A stretch of 64,000 nucleotides of DNA from Punica granatum (Eukaryota > Streptophyta > Magnoliopsida > Myrtales > Lythraceae). Below, in pieces: positions 9,636-21,943 of this stretch (its first letter is position 1; every line of letters starts with the position of its first letter). The stretch is taken from contig NC_045129.1 of assembly GCF_007655135.1 (NCBI RefSeq), forward strand, positions 10,974,001 to 11,038,000. The letters run 5' to 3'. Both the position numbers and the translations under genes were made by a program. The notes under the pieces were generated by a model. It was not told where the DNA came from. It did not search any database and saw only the letters and a program-made list of their open reading frames with translations.

Positions 9636-12600
9636 GTGGTCTGTCAACTATGCAACACTGTTGGGCATACTGCCATCCAATGCCTTGATTACTACAACCA
9701 ATATCAGTCTCATACGTTTCCTAAGTCTCTTGCTGCCATGAGCTTAAATGATGCACCTTCATCAGATGCTTACTTGGACTCTGGTGCTTCCTCTCACATG
9801 GTCCATAGTGAAGGTATACTTGACAATCTCGCTCCATACTCTGGTTTCTCATCAATTGTTACTGCAAATGGATCTATTTTGCCTATACATAATGTGGATT
9901 CCGTGACCATTCCAACAAATTCTAGACCTCTACATTTACGAAATGTGCTTCATGTTCCTAATCTTGATTATAATCTTGTTTCTCTTCATCGATTATGTCA
10001 AGATAACGATTGTCATGTGATACTCACTAATTCTGGTTTTTCATTAAAGGACAATCTTTTAGGGATGATCCTGCTCAGCTGCCCCTCTAAAGAGTCTCTT
10101 TATCCCGTCCCACTATCACGGCCACAGGCTTTTCATGTTACCACACAACCTTCGGTAATCTGGCATCAGCGTCTTGGGCATGCAAATAAGTCGGTTTCGA
10201 AAGTTCTCAAGTTTAGAAAATTAATTCCCATGCTTTCCATGAATAAAGATTCTTGTGACCCTTGTAATTTGGGGAAATCTTCTCGATTACCTTTTTCTCC
10301 TGTGGACCATGTTGCAACTTTTCCTTTGGAAATAATTTATGCAGAAGTTTGGCACTCTCCAATTCCGTCTCACTTAGGATTCAAATATTACGTTATCTTT
10401 ATTGATGATTTCTCTAGATTTACTCGGTTATTTCCATTGAAGTTTAAATGGGAAGTTTTCGATAATTTTCAAATTTTTAAAACACAAATGGAAAATTTAC
10501 TTGATAGGAAAATCGAAATTTTTCAATGTGATGGTGGCTTGGAATTTAACAACTCCAAATTTCGGGAATTATTTAATAAGCCGGGAATTACTTTTCGTAT
10601 GTCATGTCCACACACTCCGCAACAAAATGGTGTAGCGGAAAGGAAATATAGTCATATTCTTGATATGGTTCGAACATTTCTAATTCAAAGTCATCTTCCA
10701 TATCAATTTTGGATCGATGCCTCACTTACAGTGGTTTTTACAATAAATAGACTCCCTTCCACGGTTTTACGAAATTTTTCTCCCTTTGAAAAATTGTTTG
10801 GCAAAATCCCGGATTATGGGTTTTTACGAACATTTGATGTGCTTGCTATCCTAATCTCACGCCTTATGCTTCATACAAGCTTGAGGCTCGTTCTAAACTT
10901 TGTGTATTCATAGGTTATGCAAGTGAAAATAAGGGGTATCGATGTCTATATATTCATAAAAATTGTGTTTATGTTTCTCGACATGTTCGATTTAATGAGT
11001 CCTATTTTCCATTTGCAAAATCTACAGTTATTGGGGCTCAGAACAAAACCATTAGTCGCCCGATTTTCTTTCCGATATCCATTCCATGTACATCAATTCT
11101 GCCCACTGTTGCTGGATCAGCCCAAGGCCGGCACCCTGGTCCTTAGCCCACTGTCAACACATGCCCATCTTCGGAAATTCCAAGCTCGTCCTCACAACCA
11201 ATTTGTCCTGGACAGTTTGGCCCACTCAATCCTACTGAAAGCCCACCTTGTTCCACAGAAGTCCTGCCCAGCCCATCACTTGGCCTAAGCCCAGTTAGCA
11301 CCTCACCCAACCCTCAGCTCGCGCCTTTGCCTTGTTCCACCGATAGCCCACATTGCTTAATAGGCGGACTGTCCAGCCCGATATCAACCCCAAGCCCAGT
11401 CCATCGTCCCTCCTGTCCTCAGCGAGACTCCCTGCCCAACCTAGCAATCTCCCCACAACCCATTTCCAGACAGCCGTCCAGCTCCATTATTAACAAGCCC
11501 AACCAACCAAACCTCAAAAATCAATATCCAATGGTCACACGTGGGAAATCGGGAATCGTCAAATCAAATTCCAAATTTTCTCTTCTTGCCACGTCACCCA
11601 CTATGGTCACGGAACCTACATGTTGCTCGTAGGCTATTAAAGATCCAAAGTGGCGTAATGCAATGGTGGAAGAGTTTAATGCTCTTCTCCAAAATGGAAC
11701 ATGGAGTCTGGTACTGCCGCCTCCTCAGGCCAATGTGGTGGGAAGCACCTGGAAGTTTCGAATCAAGTATCGGGCTGATGGAAGTATCGATAGATACAAA
11801 GCTCGTTTAGTTGCCCAAGGATTCCATCAACAATCAGGTATTGATTATCATGAGACCTTCAGTCCTGTGGTTAAACCATCTACCATTCGCTTAGTCCTTT
11901 GTCTTGCTCATTCCTCCTCTTGGGATATTCGTCAATTAGACGTCAAAAATGCATTCTTACATGGTCACTTGCAAGAGGAAGTTTATATGCGTCAGCCTCC
12001 TGGCTTTATTCATCCTCTATTCCCTAATCATATTTGTCAGGCTCTTAGAGCGTGGTTCACTCGATTCAGTTCTTTCCTTCACTCCCTTCGGTTTGCCTCT
12101 AGTCCAGTTGACTCCTCACTCTTTATCTATCATAATGCTCATCATACCATCTTGTTACTGCTCTATGTTGATGATATTATCCTTACTGGCAGCTCCCCTT
12201 CACTTCTTAATCGATTCATCAAAATTCTCTATGATGAATTTGCAATGAAAGATCTAGGACCCTTACATTTCTTTCTTGGCATACAAGTCCAACGTTCATC
12301 TAATACCCTCTTTCTTTCCCAGCAAAAATACATCTCAGATGTTCTCACTAGGTTTGGACTTGCACACTCAGCTGCAGTTAAGACGCCATTACCATCTCTT
12401 AGTAACCTATCATTGATTGATGGCGAGTTATTGGGTGATCCTACTGAATATAGGAGTATGGTTGGTGCTCTACAGTACATAACAATTACTAGACCTGACA
12501 TTTGTTTTGCTGTCAATTTGGTTAGCCAGTTTATGCATGCCCCACGAACGATCCACTTGCAGGCTGCGAAGAGAATTCTACGTTATCTTCGGGGATCAAT

Positions 12601-13090
12601 CTCCCATGGGCTTACTCTATGCAGGTCCTCTGACCTACAAATCACAGCCTACACGGATGCCGATTAGGATGGCTGCCCGGACACTAAACGATCGACAATA
12701 GGCTATACAGTATTTGTTGGACCAAATCTCATCTTCTGGCACTCCAAGAAACAGCCTACGGTGTCTAAAAGCTCGACAGAATCTGAATATCGAGCCCAAG
12801 CTTATGCTGTAGCAGAAATGCTCTGGCTTCGTCAACTTATTCAGGACATTGGCTGTCACTCTTCGAGCCCCATCATTGCATGTTGTGATAATATAAGTGC
12901 TACTTACCTTGCAGCAAATCCAATTCAACATCAACGCTCTAAGCACATAGCAGTGGACTATCATTTTGTGCTTGAGCGGCTTCAATGTGGGAATCTCCTT
13001 GTACGCTACGTTCCAACATCCAGTCAGCTGGCTGACATCCTCACTAAAAATTTGTCGGTGTCCCTATTTCAATCTCATTGTCGCAATTAG
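9636..13090 (+). pseudogene. Copia pol (protease, integrase, RT, RNase H), broken
   Basis: Domains in order: zinc knuckle; protease motif LDSGASSHM (about 9774-9800); GAG-pre-integrase HQRLGHANKSV; integrase core with CDGGLEF and NGVAERK (second Asp and Glu), where the position of the first Asp reads Glu (IIYAEVWHS); RT with RYKARLVAQGFHQ, DVKNAFLHG and the catalytic LLLYVDDIILTG near 12160; RNase H with STESEYRA, CDNISA and SKHIAVDYHF (12766-12966). Breaks: a frameshift near 10840 leading to a stop at 10911-10913, a stop at 11630-11632, loss of the LYGLKQAPR-type block near 12045, and a TAG at 12665-12667 inside RNase H. Confidence 0.88.
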
Positions 13091-13110
13091 TCTGTGTCTA
13101 CGCCCCCAAC

Positions 13111-13154
13111 AGATTGAGAGGGTGTATTAGAATATATTTCGGTATCTTGAAAAT
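13111..13154 (+). repeat. Copia polypurine tract and truncated 3' LTR
   Basis: AGATTGAGAGGG (13111-13122) is a polypurine tract. The LTR begins TGTATTAGAAT at 13123 and stays alignable to the 5' LTR until GAAAAT at about 13154, where it joins LTR sequence of the neighbouring element. Confidence 0.8.
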
Positions 13155-16100
13155 CGAAAACCCTAATGGAAAAAAAAACGGAACCCTAGTCGCCACCTTC
13201 TTCACCTCTCTTCTTCTTTTCTTTCAGTCGGATAAAAGGAAACCCGTAGCTTGTTTTGGAAAGAAAAAAATCGCAGCTCATTATGGAAAAAAAAGGGCAA
13301 CACATTCGGCAAGAAAAAAATAATAAAACCCTAAGCTCGCCCGGATTGAAGGGCCCGGATGAAACCCTAGCCGCGACTCCCCCATAAAGAACATCCGCTC
13401 TCTTGCTCTCTCTCCCTCTGGTTTTTTTTTCGAAAAAAAGAAAAAGAAAGAAAAGAACCCATAGCTCGACTTGGAGAAGACAGGAACTTCCGAATTCCCT
13501 TAGCTCCTCGGTGTGATGACCCCACGACACGTCCCCAACGCTCATAGCTTGCTCTCGGATTCTACTCCCAGCCGACGCCCGAATTCCCTTGAGCTCACAA
13601 TCCCGTTAACTTCATCGATTCACCTCTTCTCCTCGGTTCCCTTCAACACTAACCGGGTGGGTTTCCATTTCTTTTGGGTCGTACAGGGAAGCCCGTGACC
13701 AGCCAGCCCGTTCGTGCGCCCAACAGCCCAGTCCGCACGCGTCCAACAGCTCGGCCCGCGCCCAGCGACACGGCCCAATCCGCCTCCATCGGTCCAATCC
13801 AGTAGAGGTTCGGATCTCAGCCCGGTTCGGCCCAATCCAGCCCGGATCTCAGCCCATTTCGGTCCAGCAGACAATTCGGCCCAGTCTAGCCCAACTCGGC
13901 CCGTTTCGGCCCAATCCCTCAGCAGCCCAATTCGTCCAAAACTTCCTCTATTTACATAACTGCCCCCGTTCTTTTCAAACAAGGTAAATCCTCGACTTAG
14001 TGGCATGTTTAGGGCTCCATTTTTTAATATTAATGTTTTCTTGGATGAATATGATATGCAATGAGCGTTATTGGGTAGCGTGGGTGATCGGATTTTTCCT
14101 GAACTAGATTTTACGAACTTTCTGTTTGTCACATTTCAGTCCAGACGACCCATTTTTATTTTCTCAAATCTGTCCCGAATTTTAAAATTATTTTCAACCA
14201 AGCCCTAGCCATTTTTAGTATTTTCCAATCAGTCCTGGAATTTTCCAGAATTTTTCAATCATCCCAAGGAACTTTTTAAATTGTTTCAATTTAGTCCCGG
14301 GGCTATTTTCCGCCTTTTTAGATCTGTCCCGAATTTCAAAATTCCTTTCAGTCAAGTCCTAGCCATTTTTTATTATTTTCCAATCAGTCCAGGAATTTTC
14401 CAGAATTTTTCAATCATCCAAAGAAACTTTTCAAATTGTTTCAGTTTAGTCCAGGGGATATTTTCCGACTTTTTAGATCTGTCCCGAATTTTAAAATTCC
14501 TTTCAGTCAAGTCCCAGCCATTTTTACCATTTTTCAATCGGTCCCTGAATTCTTCAGAATTTCTAAACCTATTCCGAGAACTTTTCATGTTATTTCAGTT
14601 CAGTCCCTGGGATATTTTTTCACTTTTCAGGTTAGGCCGAACTTTCAAATTCATTTCAAAAAAATCCTGGGATATTTTCAGTAAATTTTACACTGTCCTG
14701 AATTTTTCCATAATTTTCAAATCTGTGCCTCGAACTTTATCCTAATTTTCAAATCAGTCCTTATTCTTTTAAAATTATTCAATTCAGTCCCTGGATATTT
14801 TCTAAAGATACCCAATCCTTTCCTACTTGGATTCCCGACGTGCCTGCCCCGCTCAAATAATTTTATTTCAGTAATTATATGTATATAACATGACAATGTG
14901 TGTTCTTTATGTTTTCTCATGAGTCGGTGCCGTTTTATCGATTCCATTAAATATTATGTTTGCGTATGTTTATATGTGCTTATCGTAGTTATGGCGGCAC
15001 TGATTATGTAAAATATGTATGTTTATCGTGCTTGACGTGATAATGTGCTCTTGATCCGTGTTTAAATGCTTTATTTTCTCGTTTTAATTGAAACCCCACA
15101 TGAATCGGTTTAATAATGCAAATTCGACCTAAAATCAAAAATTTTAAATTTCAAGATGGTCGGAAATTAGAGTTTATCGGGTAGTCAATTAATGGCTATT
15201 TCGACGACTCGATATCCGTAGACTAAAGCATTCAGTAAATTTTTTAATTAACCTAAAATTCTACATACGAGATAATCGGGACATTAAATTTGGCTAAATT
15301 AAATTACTTGATTTCTTTAAATAAATTGTACGAACCGATTAACAATTTGTAATCACGTCGACAGTTCAAGAACTGTTAGCCATGCCCTTTTCAAATTCAC
15401 AATTTCAAAATCACCAAGATACGTGCCACGTAATCTTGATTTTTCATATACACACATATTTTTCGATTCAAGGGCATGACTATCGGTTCTTGTCCTGTCA
15501 TCACTCTATTATAGGTTTGTGTTTAGAACGGGTTAAAACATGGGAAAACGGACTAATCACAAACTCGGCATAATCAACATGGGCAAATAGTCAAGTAGAG
15601 GGTTAGGTTTTGGGTTTTAGGTGAAAACACTCTTAATCTGTAAAAGCCATATTGCCACGATACAGAATAATCTAAAAATAACCCACACATTCGAGATTTG
15701 ACTACAGACGTCATGTCTATCGGGTCCGCTTTAAATAATGCCGATTGCGACATACCCTATCCATCATTCCTTTTGTTTGTTATAAGGTAGGACTTGTATG
15801 CCAATATACCCCGGTTAATAATCAATTAATTCACGTAAATTCGGCGATAATAAGAAACCCCATTTTTTGTTTATTTGAGCTTGCTTGATTACATTTTGTA
15901 CTTGTTTGTTATGCGGATCGAGCCCGATCCTTTAGGACTCGATTCACACTGGGTCCAACGCCCTAACCTTCGATCACGGGGTCCAATGCCCCCATACACC
16001 GAGTGCGCATTTAATTTAATTTCCGGTCTTTTCCAAAATCATACGGTGAGCATGAGTGAAATAACGGTCGAACGCGAACTGACCGGGATTCAATCATTGT

Positions 16101-16566
16101 AATTCATCTTTTATTTGAGAGAATAACGTAAGGGTTTTATGATGCATATTTATTCATGTAATAATCCCGGTCGGAGAGTGGGCGGTTCAAGTGTCTATTC
16201 GAATTTACGGTGTCGAAACGGGCGAGTCGAGTGCAACCCTAAATCATGCGGTAAATAAATAAAATGGCAAGCCTAGCAAGTTAGAGTACCGAAAGGGCGT
16301 GTGGGATATAAGCCTTCACGTAATAGAACTCCCGAATTCGGAATTTTCGATTCCGTACAAGACCATTGCCTTAGCATACTAGGTGTATCCATACCCCTAG
16401 ACCTGGGCGACTCACCGGCCCTCGACCTTCGGGTTGTAAACAGGTAGTGGCGACTCATTCTCACGTGCGTCCGTCGCGCGTCCCCGGGAAGATGTATACT
16501 CCCAAGCCGCGTTGCATTTAGGCGCGCGCACGCGTGCCCCGACGAGACGAAATTCGGGTGTGCACA
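13155..16566 (+). repeat. 5' LTR of the Ogre-like element, 5'-truncated
   Basis: It aligns base by base with 22556-25974 of the 3' LTR with only scattered substitutions and small indels (for example about 6 bp extra at 24320 in the 3' copy). It lacks the first roughly 610 bp of the full LTR. It ends …GGGTGTGCACA at 16566. Confidence 0.9.
14130..14830. repeat. Degenerate ~155-bp tandem units inside the LTR
   Basis: The phrase TCTGTCCCGAATTT recurs at about 14168, 14320 and 14478 with similar flanks (CAGTCC…GGAATTTTCCAGAATTTTTC). The same array is at about 23540-24230 in the 3' LTR, and a diverged one is in the solo LTR (52800-53470). Open frames here rich in F, S and P are by-products of the repeat. 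Confidence 0.75.
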
Positions 16567-16569
16567 GCT

Positions 16570-16586
16570 TGGCGACTCCACTGGGG
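16570..16586 (+). other. Primer-binding site, tRNA-Arg type
   Basis: TGGCGACTCCACTGGGG lies three bases after the 5' LTR. Its reverse complement, ending GGAGTCG-CCA, matches the 3' end of plant tRNA-Arg(ACG) as I recall it. tRNA-Arg priming is the known habit of Ogre elements. Confidence 0.8.
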
Positions 16587-19500
16587 ACACTTAGAGGGTT
16601 TGGGCTCGTTCCCGCTTGCTGTGTTTGCTTGTTTATTTGTCGCTTTCTGCAATTTTTCGCTTATCTACTTTACGCACTTTTATTTCCCGCACACGCATTG
16701 CATATCATACTAGTTTCTAGATACCTATGGGTCGCGTCCCACGATCAGTAATAGGAGCATAGGTTAGATAGGGGTTCGAAGTAGGGATACGGCGCGCAGT
16801 TCGACTGCCGCTTAGGCCTTGAAAAGAATCCCGCTCGGTTTCAAGGAATTGACACCCTTGAGTCGGGAGCCCCCATCCTTACGTAGCACAGTCCCTGTAG
16901 TACTAAAACCATGCATTCTACAGGAGCTCCATGCCATCCTCCAACCCGGCTTCGACGAACAGTCCATCAAGTCGGCATGCGTGCCACTTGAGTCTTTTCT
17001 GTTTCAAGAGCAATGTACCTTGTAATTTGTACTAAGCCGTGGGCATTTACTTTCTTCGCACACATGCATCATCTGTTTTTCAAAATTAGGGTGTCATTCA
17101 TATGGACGAGTCCTAAGTCAGTCTTTCTTTCGTCTTGGTAAGAGACGCCTTGCTCGGCCTCTTGCTCGTGCCTCGACAAAGTCCGTCAACACACGAGGGT
17201 CCCACCGGGTCTCCACAAACAAAGACCGGCACATCTGCCAGAACATTCCCCACTTCAGGCACAGCTACTATAGTCGACCTCACCAACAACATGATCGATC
17301 ACCTTCGCCGATAAGCTGCTGAGAAAGATGAGGAACTAGTCGGCCAACCACAACCTCAGAGGGAGCTCGCTCAGACCCACTACAGAAATCCAATGCCGCG
17401 CTCGCTCAAACTCCGAGTGTGGTGGAAGACTGGTTTAGGGCTTTATTTTACAAAATTTACATTGTACTTTGATCGTTTTGAGTCAATGTGAACGGCGGCA
17501 TTAGTTTTGAAAAACTCACGCATCGCATGTATCCTATTCATTTACTGTTTTGCATAATAGCTAACGTTCCACCATGCAAGTGAGTGAAGACCTTCTTCGC
17601 AGGTAGACTAATCACGACTTTCACGGCAAGGCAAGCGGTGACCTGAGGGCCGATCCACCTTCCTTGGCAAAGCTACCTTCTCACTAACCCTGCGCAACCA
17701 AGCGTCATCGCGTGATCAAGAGCACACGTCTCTTCGCGCAACTGAGCACATCCACCAGCACAACCGAGTGCGTCCTTCTGCGTCGTGCGAGCATGCCTCC
17801 ACCTTACCCATGCACATACCTCCGGCGCGCTCGCACGACGCCTACCAGGCTAGTTCGATCCCCTGCGCCCTTACATTGAAATTGCGAGCCTAGTTTGCTC
17901 CTTCATCGTTCCCCTTTTCTTATTGCAGGAAATAACCGACAGAAAGGCAATCTGAATTCTAAAATCGAGACAGGAAACACTTCTCTGCTACCTCCTCGGA
18001 CTCCAAACACTGAGGACCGACCTTCCCTCCACGAAAGATCACAAGCGACAGCTCCAACGAACATAGCATGTCCCAGCTTACTCGCCACGGGGCTTCCAGC
18101 ATGATCACACTGTCGATCGAAGAATGGCCCCAACCCACCCTTCGCTATGGCTATCGACCTGCTACCGGGGCAACACACACTCTCCTTCAAATGCTCTTTT
18201 ACATTTATTCGCATTTCCAAACAAGCTCTCGGTATAAACGAACCATTCAAGGGGCACTTGAACCGTCCCAAAGACGCCCTATTGATTCTGTCGGATTTGA
18301 TCGACTCGCTTGTCCTCTTGGGACCTGGCTCCTCGAGCCTTCCTTAGGATGGCTGCGTATGCTAACCCGCAATCGGGGAAAGTACAACTATGCGGTTCCC
18401 AGTCACAGTCTAAGCGCTCCAGCGTGGCGATGATCGGACTCCCGGAATTGAATGTCCCCCACGCGTGGCACCCCATGGGTCGCGCGCTGGATGAGGAAAC
18501 TTCCCATGGGTCCACCTTACATTTCTTACCACATATTTCACCGAATAATCACCTAATACATCATCTTCTTTGTCATCCTTCACAGGGGCACGCCGGCTAC
18601 AAGCGAAGAGCGATACACGGGTTCACATTTCCACGAGAACTCCTATCGGGTCTCTCTCCCTATACTTCGACAGGAAAGAGGCTTGATGCGGAAGTACCCT
18701 CTTTTAACGAAGCCGAAGACAAACACGACTGAGTGAGCTACATGTTGTCAACCCAACCATCTCAGTCGATAGCAAGCAAGGCCCCTGAAGCAAAGCACGT
18801 ATGCCGACTTCAAGAGCACCTATCCTCATAGGGGCACCCTCCACGGGAGCGATAAGACACGATCAGGAACGGCGCCCGACGCAGACCACGAAGACCGGGG
18901 CATCCGCGTTCAACACTCATGTTGGGGCAACCTTGGTCACCTGCACCCCAGGGCAAATCTTATTCTTCTTCTTAGATGATAGGGGAAATCATTTGTAAAA
19001 TTTGCAAGGACGAGCAACACGAAGTTCGGCTTCCGAATATCCAAGAGCCAAACCTCCATAAAAGGCCGGTCCTTACGAAATAGGGCAAGGCACACCAAAG
19101 CGACCTAGCAATGCCAAGTCGAGGAGTTTCCAACAAATACATGGGGGACAAAACAAACCCCAGCTGCAAGAAAAAAACAGAGAGAAAAGAAGCGGGAAAA
19201 AACCGCCAATGAAGAGAGAGAAAAAAGACGTGAGAAAAACCCGCCAATGAACAAAACAAAGTACTGCCTAGATATAAAACTCTGGTGCCGCCAATTCGAA
19301 GAAGAAATCAACAAACCCCGACAAAAAGGGGAGCAGCAGACGCAACTCCTCGACGGAGACAGAACGCAACGCACTCGGAGGTCGAATCCTTCGAACCCTT
19401 CGCCCTTGCAAACTCGAGAGACAAAAGAGTCGAACCCGCTAGGTCGAAAACCCTTTTCGGGGCGGCCTAGGCAAAAGTTAGGGCACAAGAGAGGCACGAC

Positions 19501-21139
19501 CGGAAACCCCTTGTGAGCGGCTGTGGCAAAAGGAGAGTTCATTCCCTTTAGGTTGAGAGGTATGGCCCCGAGGCAGGTGACCGTAGCAAAGGGAGAGTAA
19601 AATGAAATATGAGCAAAACAGTCACCCTGGGCCTCCTCACACTGCGCTGACTAGGGATCCCCAAGAGAAATGATCAGGTTATCTACTCCAACACAATCCC
19701 TAATCGACTCCATAATGCGGCTCAACCGTCATAGGCGGTTTCTTCCCCAAACACAGTGCACAAGCAAGCACGCCATCCGAGCACTTCGCAATAGCCTACA
19801 GGACAAGAAGTCGAAAGAAAAGGGCGGTACATCTCGCGGTAGGTGTGAACTCGTGTATCCTTTTAGCCTGGGGCAGTATGTTCCCTAAGCTTTCGCTTTT
19901 CTCTTTGTCAATCGCAAAACTCCAAACGGGTCACAGCCACCCTCCAATCGACTATCACAAAGCCAAAACCCCAAACATTCCTTTCCGGGAGTCTAGTCAA
20001 AACCCTTTGGAAATGACTAGACCAAGGTCTGACCAAATTTGAACAGAAATCCCAATGCGGGTTACAAACGCAGCCGCCCTACGATGCCTTGACGAGAAGG
20101 GTCCTAGGTTGATGGGCACGTCGAACAACCAATAGAGCCGTTGGGGCATCATTGAGAACGTCTCGATATGCCCATGCATGGCGGGCAGAAGCCCCGGGGA
20201 ACCTCGTATCGAGGCTTTCGAAAACGGAATCCCATTCGCATCGCCAATACAAAAACTCTTCACGGGTTGCTCGGGCGACCCGAATCTGAAGAGCATGAGT
20301 CGCAAAATTCCCTTATGCTTGTGCTTACACATCGCTAGTAACTCACCCGTGACTTACTGATGATAACAGGATCACAGGTACTATAAGCCGCGAGAGCTAC
20401 GGCGGACTCTGATTTCCGACCCCTTGGGATACGTGAGCACTTCGTCCAGAACTCGAGTCCTTCATCGCAAGACCAGGGCATCCCCAGCAAACTACCATCG
20501 TCCATGCGACAGAGCTGGCATCCGGCAGAACAACGAGCAACCGCCCCAGCAGCGAAGCCGGCTTCCGGCAGATCAAATACACTGTTGTCCCAGGGGCAAA
20601 GCACCGACGAAGCAATTTCATCACGGCAGCAACGTCAATCGACAGCAGATCAACACATTTGGGACAACATCAGCCCTGGACACTCAGCGCGCACCACTGT
20701 CCACATGACTAACGAAGAGTTATGCTCTTCTCTACAGCACCGCCTCTCTACGATAACATTCACAAGCTACTGGGGCATCCTCGGTGAACACAACGATAGG
20801 ATCATTCTCACCAAGGACAAATTGCAATTTCAGTGGTCTCACGCGACTGACATCCACCGTTAGCTATTGTTCTCTCCTACGTGCAGATGTGCATGGAACC
20901 CCAAGGGCATCTCCTCCTTAACGGACTCACGATTGCCTCACGCGGCCGGTCACAATCTCAAATCGAGTGGAGGATCCTCTGGGGTCACCTGATGTCATTC
21001 CCCTACGACTTTCCCACCACGTAACAGTCGACATCCCACCTCACCCACACATGACTCTAGTTCAACGTCAAGCGCTATCGTCTAGCATAGACTCCTGCCT
21101 CTATATTCGCTATCCCCTTCCTACCAAATTTGCATTTAC
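16587..21139 (+). other. Internal region of the Ogre-like element, no recognisable gag-pol
   Basis: About 4.6 kb of moderately GC-rich sequence broken into short frames on both strands. I see no protease, RT (YxDD), RNase H or integrase motif. A weakly Gag-like plus-strand piece, VDLTNNMIDHLRR followed after a stop by AAEKDEELVGQPQPQREL, lies near 17275-17355. The longest plus frames (about 18310-18732 and 20504-20863) match nothing I recognise. This is either a wholly decayed coding region or filler of a large non-autonomous derivative. Confidence 0.6.
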
Positions 21140-21575
21140 TTCTTTATTGCTTTTCGGACTCCGCGTCCATCTTTACTGCTTTTTTAGACTCCGTGTCCAG
21201 GACTCCGCGTCCATCTTTACTGCTTTTTTAGACTCCGTGTCCAGGACTCCGCGTCTATCTTTACTGCTTTTCGGACTCCGCGTCCATCTTTGCTGCTTTT
21301 CGGACTTCGCGTCCATCTTTGCTGCTTTTCGGACTCCGCGTCCATCTTTGCTGCTTTTCGGACTCCGCGTCCATCTTTATTGCTTTTCGGACTCCGCGTC
21401 CATCTTTACTGCTTTTCGGATTTCGCGTCCAGGACTCCGCGTCCATCTTTGCTGCTTTTCGGACTCCGCGTCCATCTTTGCTGCTTTTCGGACTCCGCGT
21501 CCATCTTTACTGCTTTTCGGACTTCGCGTCCATCTTTACAGCTTTTCGGACTCCGCGTCCATCTTTTACTGCTTT
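21140..21575. repeat. 29-bp tandem array in the element's 3' region
   Basis: About 13 units of 29 bp. Each has a GGACTCCGCGTCC core (self-complementary ends GGAC/GTCC) followed by ATCTTTACTGCTTTTC. Variants include ACTTCG for ACTCCG and TTGCTG for TTACTG. A longer variant (TTTTTTAGACTCCGTGTCCA inserted) occurs twice at the start, and one half unit is at about 21418. The 29-bp period shifts frame each unit, yet a plus frame stays open across the array because the unit has no stop in any of its three frames. Confidence 0.95.
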
Positions 21576-21790
21576 GGGTTTGAACACCCACCTTTTACTG
21601 CTTTGGGTTTGGACACCCACCTTTTACTGCTTTGGGTTTTGACACCCACCATTTATTGTTTTGGATTTGGACACCCACCTTTTTTACTTTCTTTGGGCCC
21701 GTAAACCCATCTTTACTGCTTTCAGGGCCATAAGCTCACCTTTATTGTTTTTGGATCCATAAACCACCTCTTCATTGCTTTCAGGTACAT
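21576..21790. repeat. Second, diverged 29-30-bp tandem subfamily
   Basis: The units keep TTTACTGCTTT but replace the GGACTCCGCGTCC core by GGGTTTGGACACCCACC, then by progressively different versions (GGGCCCGTAAACCCAT, GGGCCATAAGCTCACC, GGATCCATAAACCACC). The gradient suggests the first array was amplified out of older, already diverged units. Confidence 0.85.
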
Positions 21791-21928
21791 ACGTTTATCC
21801 AACTTCCTCCGATGAATCCAAAACCAGAGAGAACAAGTGGCTATGGGGAAAGACGCCGGAACAGTCGCTGAAATCAGACGGGGTGCTTCTCATGGTCTTT
21901 GGCTACATCCTCTATCCGAGCACGCGAC

Positions 21929-21943
21929 CAAAGAGGGGGAAGT
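21929..21943 (+). other. Polypurine tract of the Ogre-like element
   Basis: CAAAGAGGGGGAAGT lies directly before TGTCAGC, the start of the 3' LTR; it would serve as plus-strand primer. Confidence 0.75.

Larger units (their letters stand above)
8338..13154 (+). mobile_element. Degenerate Ty1/copia LTR retrotransposon
   Basis: The order is LTR, tRNA-iMet primer site, gag, protease, integrase, reverse transcriptase, RNase H, polypurine tract, LTR stub, all on the plus strand and in copia order. The 5' LTR is about 143 bp. The 3' LTR survives for only its first 32 bp (13123-13154), then the sequence switches to the interior of the LTR of the next element. Several stops, a frameshift and an internal deletion show that it cannot move by itself. 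Confidence 0.92.

Noticed and set aside
13620..14132. Long minus-strand open frames inside the LTR (and copies at 23022-23534)
   Set aside because: They lie in both LTRs, over GC-rich CGGCCCAAT repeats, and show no known domain.
14281..14745. Phe/Ser-rich open frames in the LTR, duplicated at 23683-24093
   Set aside because: They are produced by the ~155-bp AT-rich internal repeats.
16587..21139. A hidden gag-pol or novel gene cluster inside the Ogre-like element
   Set aside because: I looked for D-[ST]-G, YxDD, zinc-knuckle and integrase motifs in all plus frames and saw none; the frames are short and broken.
21140..21590. CRISPR-like regular repeats (29 bp)
   Set aside because: The units are head-to-tail with no unique spacers, inside a plant retrotransposon. 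It is a tandem array, not CRISPR.
20967..21704. A 245-residue plus-strand open frame over the tandem array
   Set aside because: Its protein is a by-product of a 29-bp unit lacking stops in all phases; the reverse strand is open too.
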